Source of the DNA: an uncultured Lachnospiraceae bacterium
GTDB lineage: Bacteria > Bacillota > Clostridia > Lachnospirales > Lachnospiraceae
Direction: 5' to 3'
Assembly: GCA_910576895.1 (NCBI GenBank)
Contig: CAJTJZ010000017.1
Span: 1-64,000, forward strand
Length of the DNA stretch: 64,000 nucleotides
A program made the translations under genes and the position numbers. Positions 26,711 to 34,345 of this stretch are shown here, piece after piece. The stretch's first letter is position 1. Every line of letters starts with the position of its first letter. The notes under the pieces are model-generated. The model was not told where the DNA came from and searched no databases. It saw only the letters and a list, made by a program, of their open reading frames with translations.

Positions 26711-27859
26711 TTACCTCGCTGAAATAATATTATCAATTAATGTCTTAAATTGCTTACAAGTATTTTTCCAAGTATAAGATTTAAATTGTACTCTTGCTCT
26801 AGTATTCATCTCTTCCAGTTCACTAGGATGCTTCAAATAATGCAATAATTTACAAGTAAGAACTTTATAGTCATAATCTATTAAAATGGCGGTGTCTTTT
26901 CCTAAAAAATGTTGGTAAGAGCCATCGATAAACTCAATAAGTGGCAATCCACATGCATGCATTTCCATTGGCACAAGAGACATATTAGTAATGGAAGCTA
27001 CCATACCAAAATCTGCCTTATAGTAAAGTTGACACAACTCTAATTTACTTAATTTTCCCATATTTTTCCCTATAAAAACTTTATCCTTTGGATTCAATCC
27101 AAAAAAATATGCCTCTAATTGAATTCCTGATTTTGCCAGTTCCTTTTGCGTCTTCTGAATAAGATATTGCATAATAATCGGAATCCTTCGTCCTACACGT
27201 TTAATATATATGACAAGTTTAATTGTTTTTTTCGTAGAGTATATTGAATAATCTCTTTTCTTATATGGATATTCATTCGGTTCAAACGGAAAGTCGATAA
27301 AATCCATTTCTGAAGACGTTATGCAATTTTGATTTATCTGTTTCAAATTCCATTTACCAAGACTTATAATATGTAATCCAAATTCATAGGTCTTTTTTGC
27401 AAGACAAGATTGATCACCAACTTCTTTAAAATATGGTTCATAATCTTGAACAAAGTAAATTTTATATCCTGAAAGCTTTTTGCCATAATATACACTGATC
27501 CAATTTGTCATAATACAAAAATTATATTTTTTCTGTTTTGCTGTATTAAAAGAAATAAACTGCCCACCAAATCCATTTACATTTACTATTGCATTTTTCT
27601 GCATCAGCTCCGTATTATCACTATCATAACAACATACATCCACATGAAAACCATTCTCAGAAAGATAATGAAAAATTCTTAATGCTGATGTTTCTCCACC
27701 CGCATGCGGATAAATTGTAGGCATAACAGCAATAATATCCTTCCCTGAAACAACATCATTTTTAATTATATCAAAATCTGCTATATCCAAAATCTGCCTT
27801 ACTATCTTTTCTTCATTATAGTTTAAGATAGACCTACACACTTTATTAATTAATTTCAT
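26711..27859 (-). CDS. Glycosyltransferase, GT4-like (WsaF type)
   Basis: A 382-residue GT-B enzyme. MPTIYPHAGGETSALRIFHYL is the glycine-rich acceptor-side loop, KIYFVQDYEPYFKEVG is characteristic of the WsaF rhamnosyltransferase group, and LVPMEMHACGLPLIEF is the donor-binding C-terminal helix. It probably transfers rhamnose or a related deoxysugar. It is followed three bases later by the Wzy-like gene. AAGGA ribosome site. Confidence 0.8.
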   Translation of the reverse strand: MKLINKVCRSILNYNEEKIVRQILDIADFDIIKNDVVSGKDIIAVMPTIYPHAGGETSALRIFHYLSENGFHVDVCCYDSDNTELMQKNAIVNVNGFGGQFISFNTAKQKKYNFCIMTNWISVYYGKKLSGYKIYFVQDYEPYFKEVGDQSCLAKKTYEFGLHIISLGKWNLKQINQNCITSSEMDFIDFPFEPNEYPYKKRDYSIYSTKKTIKLVIYIKRVGRRIPIIMQYLIQKTQKELAKSGIQLEAYFFGLNPKDKVFIGKNMGKLSKLELCQLYYKADFGMVASITNMSLVPMEMHACGLPLIEFIDGSYQHFLGKDTAILIDYDYKVLTCKLLHYLKHPSELEEMNTRARVQFKSYTWKNTCKQFKTLIDNIISAR

Positions 27860-28127
27860 CTTTGAATCCTTTCATAAACACTCTCTACTATCAGAATATG
27901 ACTTTTTTCAGATTTGCACTTCCTCATTTAACCAGAAAATATCCTTTTAGCTATCTCTTTTAAATACTTTTAATTTTAATTTTCTCATTTTTCATATATC
28001 AACTTTCATTATTAATAAATATAACATTCAATACCTTATTATCTCCAAAAGTTAATTATTCTTTTTTACTTTACAAATAAAAGAATTTATTATTAATACA
28101 CATATAAAATATTTTTAGATTATTATA

Positions 28128-28250
28128 CTCACGAACGAAAAATTTTTCTTTTTTTCGTTCATGAGTTTGTGCCGACCGCAGCCACGAAGTGGCTTGTTTC
28201 CTGTCGTGCCCATTCGGGCATGACCTGCCTTGTACGGTCGTACACATCAT
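28128..28250. other. GC-rich, strongly structured intergenic island
   Basis: In an AT-rich gap this block has several perfect or near-perfect hairpins in a row: CTCACGAACGAAAAA with its inverse ending at 28165; GCCAC-gaa-GTGGC (28181-28193); GTCGTGCCC-attc-GGGCATGAC (28203-28224); and TGTACG-gt-CGTACA (28231-28244). The 36-bp repeat at 28253-28288 follows at once. A 77-codon frame over it (28071-28304) is not credible. It may be a non-coding RNA, an element end, or a composite of small palindromic repeats. The rest of the gap 27860-28322 is plain AT-rich DNA. Confidence 0.5.
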
Positions 28251-28252
28251 GT

Positions 28253-28288
28253 TATACTGAGCGGTCATGTTTTTCGACCGCCAGTATA
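28253..28288. repeat. 36-bp palindromic repeat, copy 1
   Basis: Arms TATACTGAGCGGTC (28253-28266) and GACCGCCAGTATA (28276-28288) pair along 13 bp with a one-base bulge around a loop ATGTTTTTC. Copies 2 and 3 are at 31418-31453 and 53791-53826, all in the same orientation and all between minus-strand genes. It lacks a T tail, so it is a REP-like repeat rather than a normal terminator. Confidence 0.75.
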
Positions 28289-28322
28289 ATATAATTAATT
28301 CCACTGACTATTTTATTATTCC

Positions 28323-29168
28323 TTAGATCCTATTCGCATCTAATATACCTTTCCAAAATCGTTGTAATTTACTTTGCTTATTATCTTCATAAAATACAAT
28401 TTTTATAAATAAGCCTAATTCCTTTTTTATCATTACATACCATGGAAACATCTTTTTATGTTTTTTATACATTAAAATAGTATTTCTTGCCAAATAATAT
28501 ATTCTAAAAGACTTTTCATGATAAATTATTATTTTTTTCCATAGAAACCTTTTATTTTCTCCATGTCCAACTTCATGAAGTAATCCAACATGATTTATTC
28601 GATAAATTTTATAACCATTTTCTCGAAGGCTATAACAAATATCAAAATCAACACAATCTATAAAAAAACTTTCATCATAACCTTGTGTCTTCTTATATGC
28701 ATTAACACTTGTCAATGCACCAGAAGTAATACAATATTCTACTTCTTTTATCAAAGTATTTTGCTTCTCATATTTCTTATCAGCAAAATTTCTATCTTTA
28801 ATTAGACAAGTAAACATACCTACTTCAGAAAAATTATTTATTTCTCTCAAATAAGCATTTATTATTCCAACTTGTAAAAGTGAATCTTGATCTATAGATA
28901 ATACCCATGCATATCCATTTTGCTCAGCATATTCCATGATCTTATCAAGAGCTTTGGCAATTCCAACATTGTATATATTTTTAATCAACTTATATTTAAA
29001 GAAAATAACTCTAATTATATTTTCTATTTCTTCTATATTTTGCGAACCATTATCGTATACAACTACCTTATCATCTTGTTCTCGAATTGCCTCTAAACAT
29101 TGTTTAAGTTTTCCAATATCTGGTTGATAAGTAACAATTCCAATTATTATATCTTTTCTTGAATACAC
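28323..29168 (-). CDS. Glycosyltransferase, GT2 family (rhamnosyltransferase-like)
   Basis: A GT-A enzyme of about 280 residues: DIIIGIVTYQPDIGKL at the start, VVVYDNGSQN, then WVLSIDQDS (metal-binding D-x-D), ITSGALTSVNAY and FFIDCVDFDICYSLRENGY (catalytic-site Asp region). This matches the RfbF/rhamnosyltransferase branch. I prefer the GTG at 29168, with GGAG 9 bases upstream; the longest frame starts at ATG 29198, overlapping the previous gene by 52 bases. Paralogue of the next gene upstream (29147-30088). Confidence 0.82.
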   Translation of the reverse strand: MYSRKDIIIGIVTYQPDIGKLKQCLEAIREQDDKVVVYDNGSQNIEEIENIIRVIFFKYKLIKNIYNVGIAKALDKIMEYAEQNGYAWVLSIDQDSLLQVGIINAYLREINNFSEVGMFTCLIKDRNFADKKYEKQNTLIKEVEYCITSGALTSVNAYKKTQGYDESFFIDCVDFDICYSLRENGYKIYRINHVGLLHEVGHGENKRFLWKKIIIYHEKSFRIYYLARNTILMYKKHKKMFPWYVMIKKELGLFIKIVFYEDNKQSKLQRFWKGILDANRI

Positions 29169-30088
29169 TTTTTTACACTCCATGGATTTGGATACCATCT
29201 CTTTCCATCTCGAATTCCTGTAAACACTGCCTTTATTACTTTTCCTTTTTCCTGTGCTCTCAAAATACTTGGTACTGAAAAACTTATTAAGAATCCAAAA
29301 TATCCTTTACAATTATAGTTCTCATATCCTGTTGTTCCATAATACCTTAATTTTCTATTTATATAAATAATATTTCTATTTGTATAATAAACTCTAATTG
29401 GATTTACAAATTTCTTATAACCAAATTTTGCAAAATTATTATTATGAAATAATTTACTTACCTTTAGCCAAAATTGCTGAACCTTATCGCATTTTGGAAT
29501 AATTTTTCCAAACTCCTGATCTAAAATAAGCTCATTTAAGCGAAGAATTGTATATCCAGATACAATTAATCTTTTACAAAATTCATTATCAACAAGATCT
29601 ATAAATAACCATTCATCAAATTTTCCAATCTGTTCCCATGCATCAATCCTTGTGCAACTTGCAGAAGTAATACAGAAATCAACATACTCTATCTTTGGTT
29701 CTACTTTAACCTCCATATAAATACGACGTGAATCAATAACCTGTGGACAAAGAATCCCTATACGTTCATTCAATTTTATATACTGCTCATACAAAGTAAG
29801 TGTTCCATCTGGAAGAATAGAATCCTGATCCATCGTTATAACCCATTCATATTTATCTTTCTTAGCAACATCCATAATACGATTTAAAGCATAAGCAATA
29901 CCTTTATTTTCTCTTTCTGTCATATATATAACATTATCAGAAAATTGAAATATCTGCCTTTCTGTACTATTATCAAAAATATAGATTCTATCAATTTGAT
30001 TAAGGACAGATTGAATGCAATTCATTAACCTATTCTGATCTTCAGGATTAAACAAAACAATTCCTGCTGCAATTTTACTTATTATCAT
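29147..30088 (-). CDS. Glycosyltransferase, GT2 family (rhamnosyltransferase-like)
   Basis: A 313-residue GT-A enzyme closely related in layout to the gene that follows: KIAAGIVLFNPEDQNRLMN, IYIFDNSTE, WVITMDQDSILPDG (D-x-D), DFCITSASCTRIDAW and LFIDLVDNEFCKRLIVSGY. It would add a deoxyhexose such as rhamnose to the lipid-linked glycan. GAGG ribosome site 7 bases before ATG 30088. The 194-base gap upstream (30089-30282) shows only short broken coding-like sequence. Confidence 0.85.
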   Translation of the reverse strand: MIISKIAAGIVLFNPEDQNRLMNCIQSVLNQIDRIYIFDNSTERQIFQFSDNVIYMTERENKGIAYALNRIMDVAKKDKYEWVITMDQDSILPDGTLTLYEQYIKLNERIGILCPQVIDSRRIYMEVKVEPKIEYVDFCITSASCTRIDAWEQIGKFDEWLFIDLVDNEFCKRLIVSGYTILRLNELILDQEFGKIIPKCDKVQQFWLKVSKLFHNNNFAKFGYKKFVNPIRVYYTNRNIIYINRKLRYYGTTGYENYNCKGYFGFLISFSVPSILRAQEKGKVIKAVFTGIRDGKRWYPNPWSVKKCIQEKI

Positions 30089-30282
30089 TATGTTACCTCT
30101 ACATATCCAACAAGTGTGTATTTGTTAGTCCACAGATTCTTATTATATAATATATAATGCTTTATACATTTTTTGACATGGAAGTGATATCTTAAACAAT
30201 TTTTTCATAAATCTAATCTTTCATCTATTGATTTATATAAAACATCTGCACCTATTCTATTACAATATTTTTTATACTCATA

Positions 30283-30783
30283 TTATGTCCTTACAATTTC
30301 ATTTACAATTTTTTCAAGTTTCTTACAAAATTCTGCATTATTGCTTTTTCTTCCATTTTTCATATGAGATACAATCTTATCATATTTTCTAATTATATTT
30401 TCTAAATCATTTATGTCATTCACAACAATAATTGTACTATCTCTCTTAGCTACTTCATTACAAAACTCTAATTGATGATCATTCACATGCTCATTAAATT
30501 TCTTTTGTCTGGGAATCACTATTGGTATTTTACCAATCTGAAGTGGCATAATAAAACTAGATGGTCCACCATGTGTAATCACAATTTTCGCTTGATTTAC
30601 CATCTTCAACATTTCCATATATGGATAAAACTTCTTCCATTTACAACATTTTGGTTCATATGTACTATACCCAGTTTGAATAACTATATCATCTTCGATC
30701 AATCCATTTTTTTTCAGATTGTCCATATATTCTAATAATCTATTAAACTGTTGCTCATGCGTACCAACTGTTACAAATATCAT
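30283..30783 (-). CDS. Split glycosyltransferase, catalytic half (Alg13/PssE/Cps14G type)
   Basis: A 166-residue protein matching the C-terminal donor-binding half of GT28: FVTVGTHEQQFNRLLEYMD at the start and VITHGGPSSFIMPLQIGKIPIVIPRQ with the donor loop. Such proteins work only with an Alg14-like membrane partner, which is the gene directly upstream (16-base gap). Together they usually add the second sugar (glucose or galactose, beta-1,4) to the primed lipid. GGTGG ribosome site. Confidence 0.87.
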   Translation of the reverse strand: MIFVTVGTHEQQFNRLLEYMDNLKKNGLIEDDIVIQTGYSTYEPKCCKWKKFYPYMEMLKMVNQAKIVITHGGPSSFIMPLQIGKIPIVIPRQKKFNEHVNDHQLEFCNEVAKRDSTIIVVNDINDLENIIRKYDKIVSHMKNGRKSNNAEFCKKLEKIVNEIVRT

Positions 30784-30798
30784 GCTTTCACCACCAAT

Positions 30799-31251
30799 CT
30801 AAAAAATACTACCAAGATTGATTGCCTTTGGATAAACCTTTTTCATTTCTTCCCACTCTACAATGAACCTATCAGTAACTGGATAACACATCTTTCCAGA
30901 TAAAGTGGGTTTATCTATTCTATCAAATATTTCTATATAAATGGTTTTTGCTCCAAATAATTTTCCAATCCAAAAAAATGGAACTGCTACCGCTGCACCC
31001 GATGAAATAATCAAATCAGGCCTTTCCTTTGGAAGAATTTTAATTGCTTTAACTGTATTCACAAAAAGAGCTTTTAAGCTACGATTACTAGGATAGTAGC
31101 ATGAATACATCTTCTCTTTTTGCAGAATACTTCTAGCGTCCTCTTTATCAAATGTGACCCAAAACCGTTCTTTATTCTTCCAAAATGGTTTCAACATATA
31201 TAAATGTGTAAGATGACCACCAGATGATCCCACTAAGCAAACTTTCATCAT
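30799..31251 (-). CDS. Split glycosyltransferase, membrane half (Alg14/PssD/Cps14F type)
   Basis: A 150-residue protein: KVCLVGSSGGHLTHLYML at the N-terminus, KERPDLIISSGAAVAVPFFWIGKLFGAKTIYIE in the middle (read as two adjoining motifs) and IVEWEEMKKVYPKAINLGSIF at the end. This is the Alg14-like unit that anchors the catalytic Alg13-like partner and binds the lipid acceptor. It is the first polysaccharide gene of the cluster in the direction of transcription. Start ATG-ATG after GAGGAAGTG. No strong promoter of its own is visible in the 250-base gap upstream. Confidence 0.87.
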   Translation of the reverse strand: MMKVCLVGSSGGHLTHLYMLKPFWKNKERFWVTFDKEDARSILQKEKMYSCYYPSNRSLKALFVNTVKAIKILPKERPDLIISSGAAVAVPFFWIGKLFGAKTIYIEIFDRIDKPTLSGKMCYPVTDRFIVEWEEMKKVYPKAINLGSIF

Positions 31252-31299
31252 TTACTCACTTCCTCATATAATCAAATAAGCTATATACTTATCTTAAAT

Positions 31300-31328
31300 G
31301 CTATTATAATTCTTAATAGAATTATAGC
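31300..31328 (-). promoter_or_regulatory. Leader hairpin before the first polysaccharide gene
   Basis: GCTATTATAATTC and GAATTATAGC pair with one bulged base, about 50 bases before the Alg14-like ATG at 31251. No T tail follows. It may affect passage of transcripts coming from further upstream into the polysaccharide genes. No JUMPstart/ops sequence is seen. Confidence 0.35.
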
Positions 31329-31417
31329 TATGTTCACTGCCATCCATTTCCTGTAACACCTTAGAGTATTATCTTTTAAACTTATCTTAGACTTAAATCA
31401 CTTTTTATATATCACTT

Positions 31418-31453
31418 TATACTAAGCGGTCATATTTTTCGACCGCCAGTATA
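31418..31453. repeat. 36-bp palindromic repeat, copy 2
   Basis: TATACTAAGCGGTC (31418-31431) pairs with GACCGCCAGTATA (31441-31453). It differs from copy 1 at one arm base and one or two loop bases. It lies between the truncated recombinase gene and the polysaccharide genes. Confidence 0.75.
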
Positions 31454-31503
31454 GCTTCTAATATCCTTAAAAGATACAACATTTCTATCTTCTATCATTT
31501 TCA

Positions 31504-32226
31504 TTATTCTAGTGGAAAATATTCCCTCTCTAATGGTCTTTTCAAATTTTGAAATGATACCTTCTTTTCATCCACTCCAGCTTCTACACACAATTTCTTT
31601 AATTTTTTCCATAACCAAAAACGATCAACTGGCTTTCCTTTTCTCGTTTGAAAAACAGAGCCACTTTTATAATCTTTGCTTTGTACATATCTCTTTAAAT
31701 CTAAAAGAATACTCTCTGGCAACTTTACCTCTACAAATTCTCCACCACGAGATACTCCAATACTACCCTTGTCCAAAGATTCTACGGTAATCCAAAGTAA
31801 TTCTGTCACTCTAATATCTGTAATTGACAAGATTTGCATAACAAGACCTATCATAGGTTCTTTTTCTTTTACTGCTGTTCTTGCCAGTTTTTCATATTCT
31901 TCTATGGATAACTGTTTTTTAATAGTTCCTTGTTCTGCCCAATTAAGTTTATAAGCCGATACATGAAATTCCTTTCCCATAACTTTACAAAAATGATTTG
32001 CACAAGATAAAAATGAATTAACACTTCTTATCTTATAATTCTTTTCTCTCACTAACCAATTTTTATATTCTTCCAATTTTTCTTGTGTCAAAGCAGTTCC
32101 GTTTAAAAATTCCATTAACTTTGATAAATCTCTTTGATATTTACCAATAGTTTCTGTACTTTTCCCTTCTTGAAGCAATCGTTCATAAAATATTTGGATA
32201 TTCTCCTGTGTTATATAAAAATCCAT
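31504..32226 (-). CDS. Truncated tyrosine recombinase-like protein
   Basis: A 240-residue protein with a core-binding domain (ITQENIQIFYERLLQEGKS; KIRSVNSFLSCANHF) and the first part of a catalytic domain, including the first active arginine (SITDIRVTELLWI). It then ends early: where its intact neighbour has PHNFRHLFAH, this one has SFQNLKRPLE, and it stops within ten residues. So the H-x-x-R, the second His and the active Tyr are missing and it should not cut DNA. It has a good GGAG ribosome site 10 bases before ATG 32226. It is the first gene that would be transcribed if the adjacent promoter segment were inverted. It may be a relic, a DNA-binding partner, or a regulator. Confidence 0.75.
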   Translation of the reverse strand: MDFYITQENIQIFYERLLQEGKSTETIGKYQRDLSKLMEFLNGTALTQEKLEEYKNWLVREKNYKIRSVNSFLSCANHFCKVMGKEFHVSAYKLNWAEQGTIKKQLSIEEYEKLARTAVKEKEPMIGLVMQILSITDIRVTELLWITVESLDKGSIGVSRGGEFVEVKLPESILLDLKRYVQSKDYKSGSVFQTRKGKPVDRFWLWKKLKKLCVEAGVDEKKVSFQNLKRPLEREYFPLE

Positions 32227-32274
32227 ACAGCAGTAACTCCTTTCATACTTCTAAATTGCTTTTTATCATATTAG

Positions 32275-32306
32275 ACACTTCATAAGGAAAATTATGGGGT
32301 GATTTT
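32275..32306 (+). repeat. Left inverted repeat of predicted invertible element (IR-L)
   Basis: A 32-bp site with core CATAAGGAAAATTATG (32281-32296), preceded by ACACT. It matches the inverse of IR-R (32468-32499) at 28 of 32 positions, and the 16-bp core is identical. The core is built like a tyrosine-recombinase crossover site: arms CATAA and TTATG around a 6-base asymmetric spacer GGAAAA (32286-32291). Confidence 0.75.
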
Positions 32307-32467
32307 CAAGATTTTTCATTTTAAGAGAAAATTAATTTGTTTTTTAATACTTTTTAATAATAGAAAATATTATATAAAAACTGTATTTTAAAATTTTCTA
32401 TCATAAGAAAAATTTTTTTATAAAAAAGACTTGAAAAATGAAATGTTTTCTGTTATTATCTCAACAT
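32307..32467. other. Predicted invertible promoter segment (currently pointing away from the polysaccharide genes)
   Basis: These 161 very AT-rich bases lie between the two inverted repeats and hold no gene. They contain one strong promoter (32431-32459, plus strand). I see no equally good promoter on the minus strand. The segment lies between the truncated recombinase (31504-32226) and the intact recombinase (32568-33413). Inversion would turn the promoter to the minus strand, 50-odd bases before the truncated recombinase gene, which is followed by the whole polysaccharide cluster. Confidence 0.7.
32431..32459 (+). promoter_or_regulatory. Promoter inside the invertible segment
   Basis: -35 TTGAAA (32431-32436), a 17-base spacer, -10 TATTAT (32454-32459). 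In this orientation transcription would start near 32466 and run at once into IR-R, whose arms plus a following run of seven T look like a terminator. No plus-strand gene lies downstream, so this looks like the OFF orientation. Confidence 0.65.
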
Positions 32468-32499
32468 AAAAACACTACATAATTTTCCTTATGCAGTGT
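32468..32499 (-). repeat. Right inverted repeat of predicted invertible element (IR-R), also terminator-like
   Basis: Inverse copy of IR-L: on the minus strand ACACT, one base, CATAAGGAAAATTATG, two bases, GTG. The crossover spacer is at 32483-32488. ACACT-CATAA and TTATG-AGTGT also fold into a hairpin, with A/T runs on both sides, so it can stop transcription both of the inner promoter (plus) and of the intact recombinase gene (minus). Confidence 0.75.
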
Positions 32500-32567
32500 T
32501 TTTTTAAGATACTGCTATTTCTATAAAATTTCATTCTATACCCTCACTCCCTTTCTTACCCTTTCCT

Positions 32568-33413
32568 TCAACATACCATCCGTATTTGATCTAGCATTTC
32601 TCTACATTCTTGTTTTGTTGTTTTCAAATAATTCATGGTTGTTTTTATATCGCTATGTCCCAGTAATGCTGCTACTTTTATAATATCGTTACACACCCGA
32701 TAAAAACAGTGAGCAAAGAGATGACGAAAATTATGAGGGTATACTTTCTTTTTATCAACTCCTGCTCTTTCTGCTAGTGCCTTTAGTTGTTTGCTTATAT
32801 TACTACGATCAACGGGATTTCCTTTCCTAGATAAAAAAATAGCTCCACTTACAATTTTTTTTTCTTTTATGTACTCTTCTAATACTTTTCTAATTTCATT
32901 AGAAAAAAGAACCGTTCTTATTTTTCCCTTGTTATAAATAACTACTTCTCCCTGTTTTACAGCTTCTACCGTAATAAATTTCAATTCACTAATTCGAAGC
33001 CCTGTATTTCCTAATGTTTGCATCATCATACTTAAGTTCCTTTTTCCTTCTTTTTCTGCTATTTCTATTAATTTTCTATATTCTTCTTCCGTTAATACTT
33101 TCTCATCGGAGCGAAAAATTTCTTTCTGTACTTGATAGATTGTTACAACATTCTCATACCATCCCATATATTTAAAAAAACGATTTGCTGCAACTAAAAA
33201 AGAATTAATACTACTAATCTTATATTCTCCACAATCCCAAAGCATTTTTTTATAAGCCAACATTTTCTCTTTTGTAACCTCTGCTCCTTTTAAAAAGTTT
33301 TCTAATTTTTTTAAATCTCTCAAATATTTTTGTATGGTTGCAATTCCTTTTTCATCATTGACTAATTCTTCCCGAAAAGTTTCTATTGTTTGTTCTGTAA
33401 TTATTTTTTTCAT
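32568..33413 (-). CDS. Tyrosine site-specific recombinase (intact)
   Basis: A phage-integrase-family recombinase, 281 residues from the ATG at 33413, chosen because GAAAGGA stands just upstream; the longest frame starts at 33464. N-terminal SAM-like core-binding domain (ITEQTIETFREELVNDEKG; KISSINSFLVAANRF), then the catalytic domain with all expected residues: Arg in NTGLRISELKFI, a Lys in the beta-hairpin region (YNKGKIRTV), H-x-x-R in PHNFRHLFAH, His in ALLGHSDIKTT, and the nucleophile Tyr in MNYLKTTK. Such enzymes invert or excise DNA between short repeats. The neighbouring 32-bp inverted repeats around a promoter are the obvious substrate. Confidence 0.88.
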   Translation of the reverse strand: MKKIITEQTIETFREELVNDEKGIATIQKYLRDLKKLENFLKGAEVTKEKMLAYKKMLWDCGEYKISSINSFLVAANRFFKYMGWYENVVTIYQVQKEIFRSDEKVLTEEEYRKLIEIAEKEGKRNLSMMMQTLGNTGLRISELKFITVEAVKQGEVVIYNKGKIRTVLFSNEIRKVLEEYIKEKKIVSGAIFLSRKGNPVDRSNISKQLKALAERAGVDKKKVYPHNFRHLFAHCFYRVCNDIIKVAALLGHSDIKTTMNYLKTTKQECREMLDQIRMVC

Positions 33414-33556
33414 ATTTTTCCTTTCTTCTATAACGATATTATTCTTTTTTTTAACGCTTTTCATAACATTTCGGCAAAAATATCTTCCAAAGCCATCGCA
33501 AAATCAAATCTAATTTTTGATCATAAAAATACTTTTGTTAATATTATTTTATGCAT

Positions 33557-33609
33557 AAAAAAAACACCTTAAACTCAACTTGATTCTTTCTGAATTTTAG
33601 GTGTTTTTT
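33557..33609. terminator. Bidirectional intrinsic terminator
   Basis: AAAACACCT...AAA near 33561-33575 pairs with ATTTTAGGTGTTTT (33595-33608), with A run on the left and T run on the right, so it works on both strands. On the minus strand it ends the toxin-antitoxin transcript before the recombinase gene. Confidence 0.7.
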
Positions 33610-33670
33610 CTATTATTAATTTTTTATATTTTACTATTAAAGTATTCTTGTGTAACTTGTAGTTGTTTCT

Positions 33671-33847
33671 TTAATATCTCTTCTCTCTCCACATATGAAG
33701 ATGAATTTCACCTGATCCTTTTGAAATTTTAGTCATCTTAATATTTCCATTATCATCTATTTTCCGATAAAAATAATGATCTGTATCCTTATACAATTCC
33801 CAACCATCTCTGTCACAAAATCTCTTTAGTTCTTTCCATCTTGGCAT
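33671..33847 (-). CDS. HicA-like toxin
   Basis: A basic protein of 58 residues from ATG 33847 (AGGAG 10 bases upstream; the longest frame begins at a TTG further up). It resembles HicA/YcfA mRNA interferases: a start like PRWKELKRFCDRDGWELYK and a central His in DTDHYFYRK, the place where HicA has its catalytic His in a double-stranded RNA-binding fold. It overlaps the end of the upstream antitoxin-like gene by 22 bases, an arrangement typical of toxin-antitoxin pairs. Likely cleaves or binds mRNA when released. The family fit is distant. Confidence 0.6.
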   Translation of the reverse strand: MPRWKELKRFCDRDGWELYKDTDHYFYRKIDDNGNIKMTKISKGSGEIHLHMWREKRY

Positions 33848-34251
33848 TGAATACTCTCTCCTATCTTTTCTGGACAATCCATAATTAATGCTTTAAATAT
33901 ATATGGAACTTGCCCTTTTCTATTGGGACTATGAGAATATAATACATAGTTATCATAATAATCAGTAGAATATTCTAAAATTGCACTTCCTAATGCCAAC
34001 TTTGCAGCTTGTTCGGTTTCACCATTTTCCACTAAATCTATTTCTCTTAAAGATAACGTAATAGAACCATCATTTTCAATATATTTATCGGCTGTAAATG
34101 TGTATGCAGATAAAATCTCTGACATAACTTCTAAATTAGAAAACCACATCTTATCCCTTGTACGTTCAATAAATTTAGGTTTTTCATGAATTACACTGTC
34201 ACAAATTGCACTCCATTCTTTTCTTACTACTGTTGCTTGTTCCATTAACAT
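33826..34251 (-). CDS. Antitoxin partner of the HicA-like protein
   Basis: About 141 residues from ATG 34251 (AAGGAG 9 bases upstream). The N-terminal part (TVVRKEWSAICDSVIHEKPKFI, read in pieces) resembles Phd/RelB-like antitoxins that fold on their own promoter, and a stretch SITLSLREIDLVENG, then AAKLALGSAILEYS, looks like the two-part antitoxin families of gut Clostridia. The gene precedes and overlaps the toxin and is served by a near-perfect promoter with a palindrome, as expected for autoregulation. Assignment rests mainly on the pair layout. Confidence 0.6.
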   Translation of the reverse strand: MLMEQATVVRKEWSAICDSVIHEKPKFIERTRDKMWFSNLEVMSEILSAYTFTADKYIENDGSITLSLREIDLVENGETEQAAKLALGSAILEYSTDYYDNYVLYSHSPNRKGQVPYIFKALIMDCPEKIGESIQCQDGKN

Positions 34252-34275
34252 ACATACCATCTCCTTGACACATTT

Positions 34276-34303
34276 ATTATAACAAAAGTGTACATTTTGT
34301 CAA
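34276..34303 (-). promoter_or_regulatory. Promoter/operator of the toxin-antitoxin operon
   Basis: A consensus promoter on the minus strand: TTGACA (34298-34303), 16 bases, TATAAT (34276-34281). Between the boxes lies AAAGTGTACATTTT-type symmetry centred on TGTACA (34289-34294), a likely operator for the antitoxin. Confidence 0.65.
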
Positions 34304-34345
34304 TAATACACGTTTTTCGATTTTGACAAAAGCTTTTCCCACCAT

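Noticed and set aside
28071..28304. Minus-strand 77-codon frame with Cys/His residues
   Set aside because: It covers hairpins and the 36-bp repeat; no ribosome site, and its sequence follows from the palindromes.
28253..31453. The 36-bp repeats as recombination sites of the tyrosine recombinase
   Set aside because: They are in direct orientation, differ from the 32275/32468 sites in sequence, and a copy lies 20 kb away beside clpC; they look like dispersed repeats.
31252..31503. JUMPstart/ops element before the polysaccharide genes
   Set aside because: No GGCGGTAGC-like sequence is found; the GCGGTC here belongs to the 36-bp palindromic repeat.
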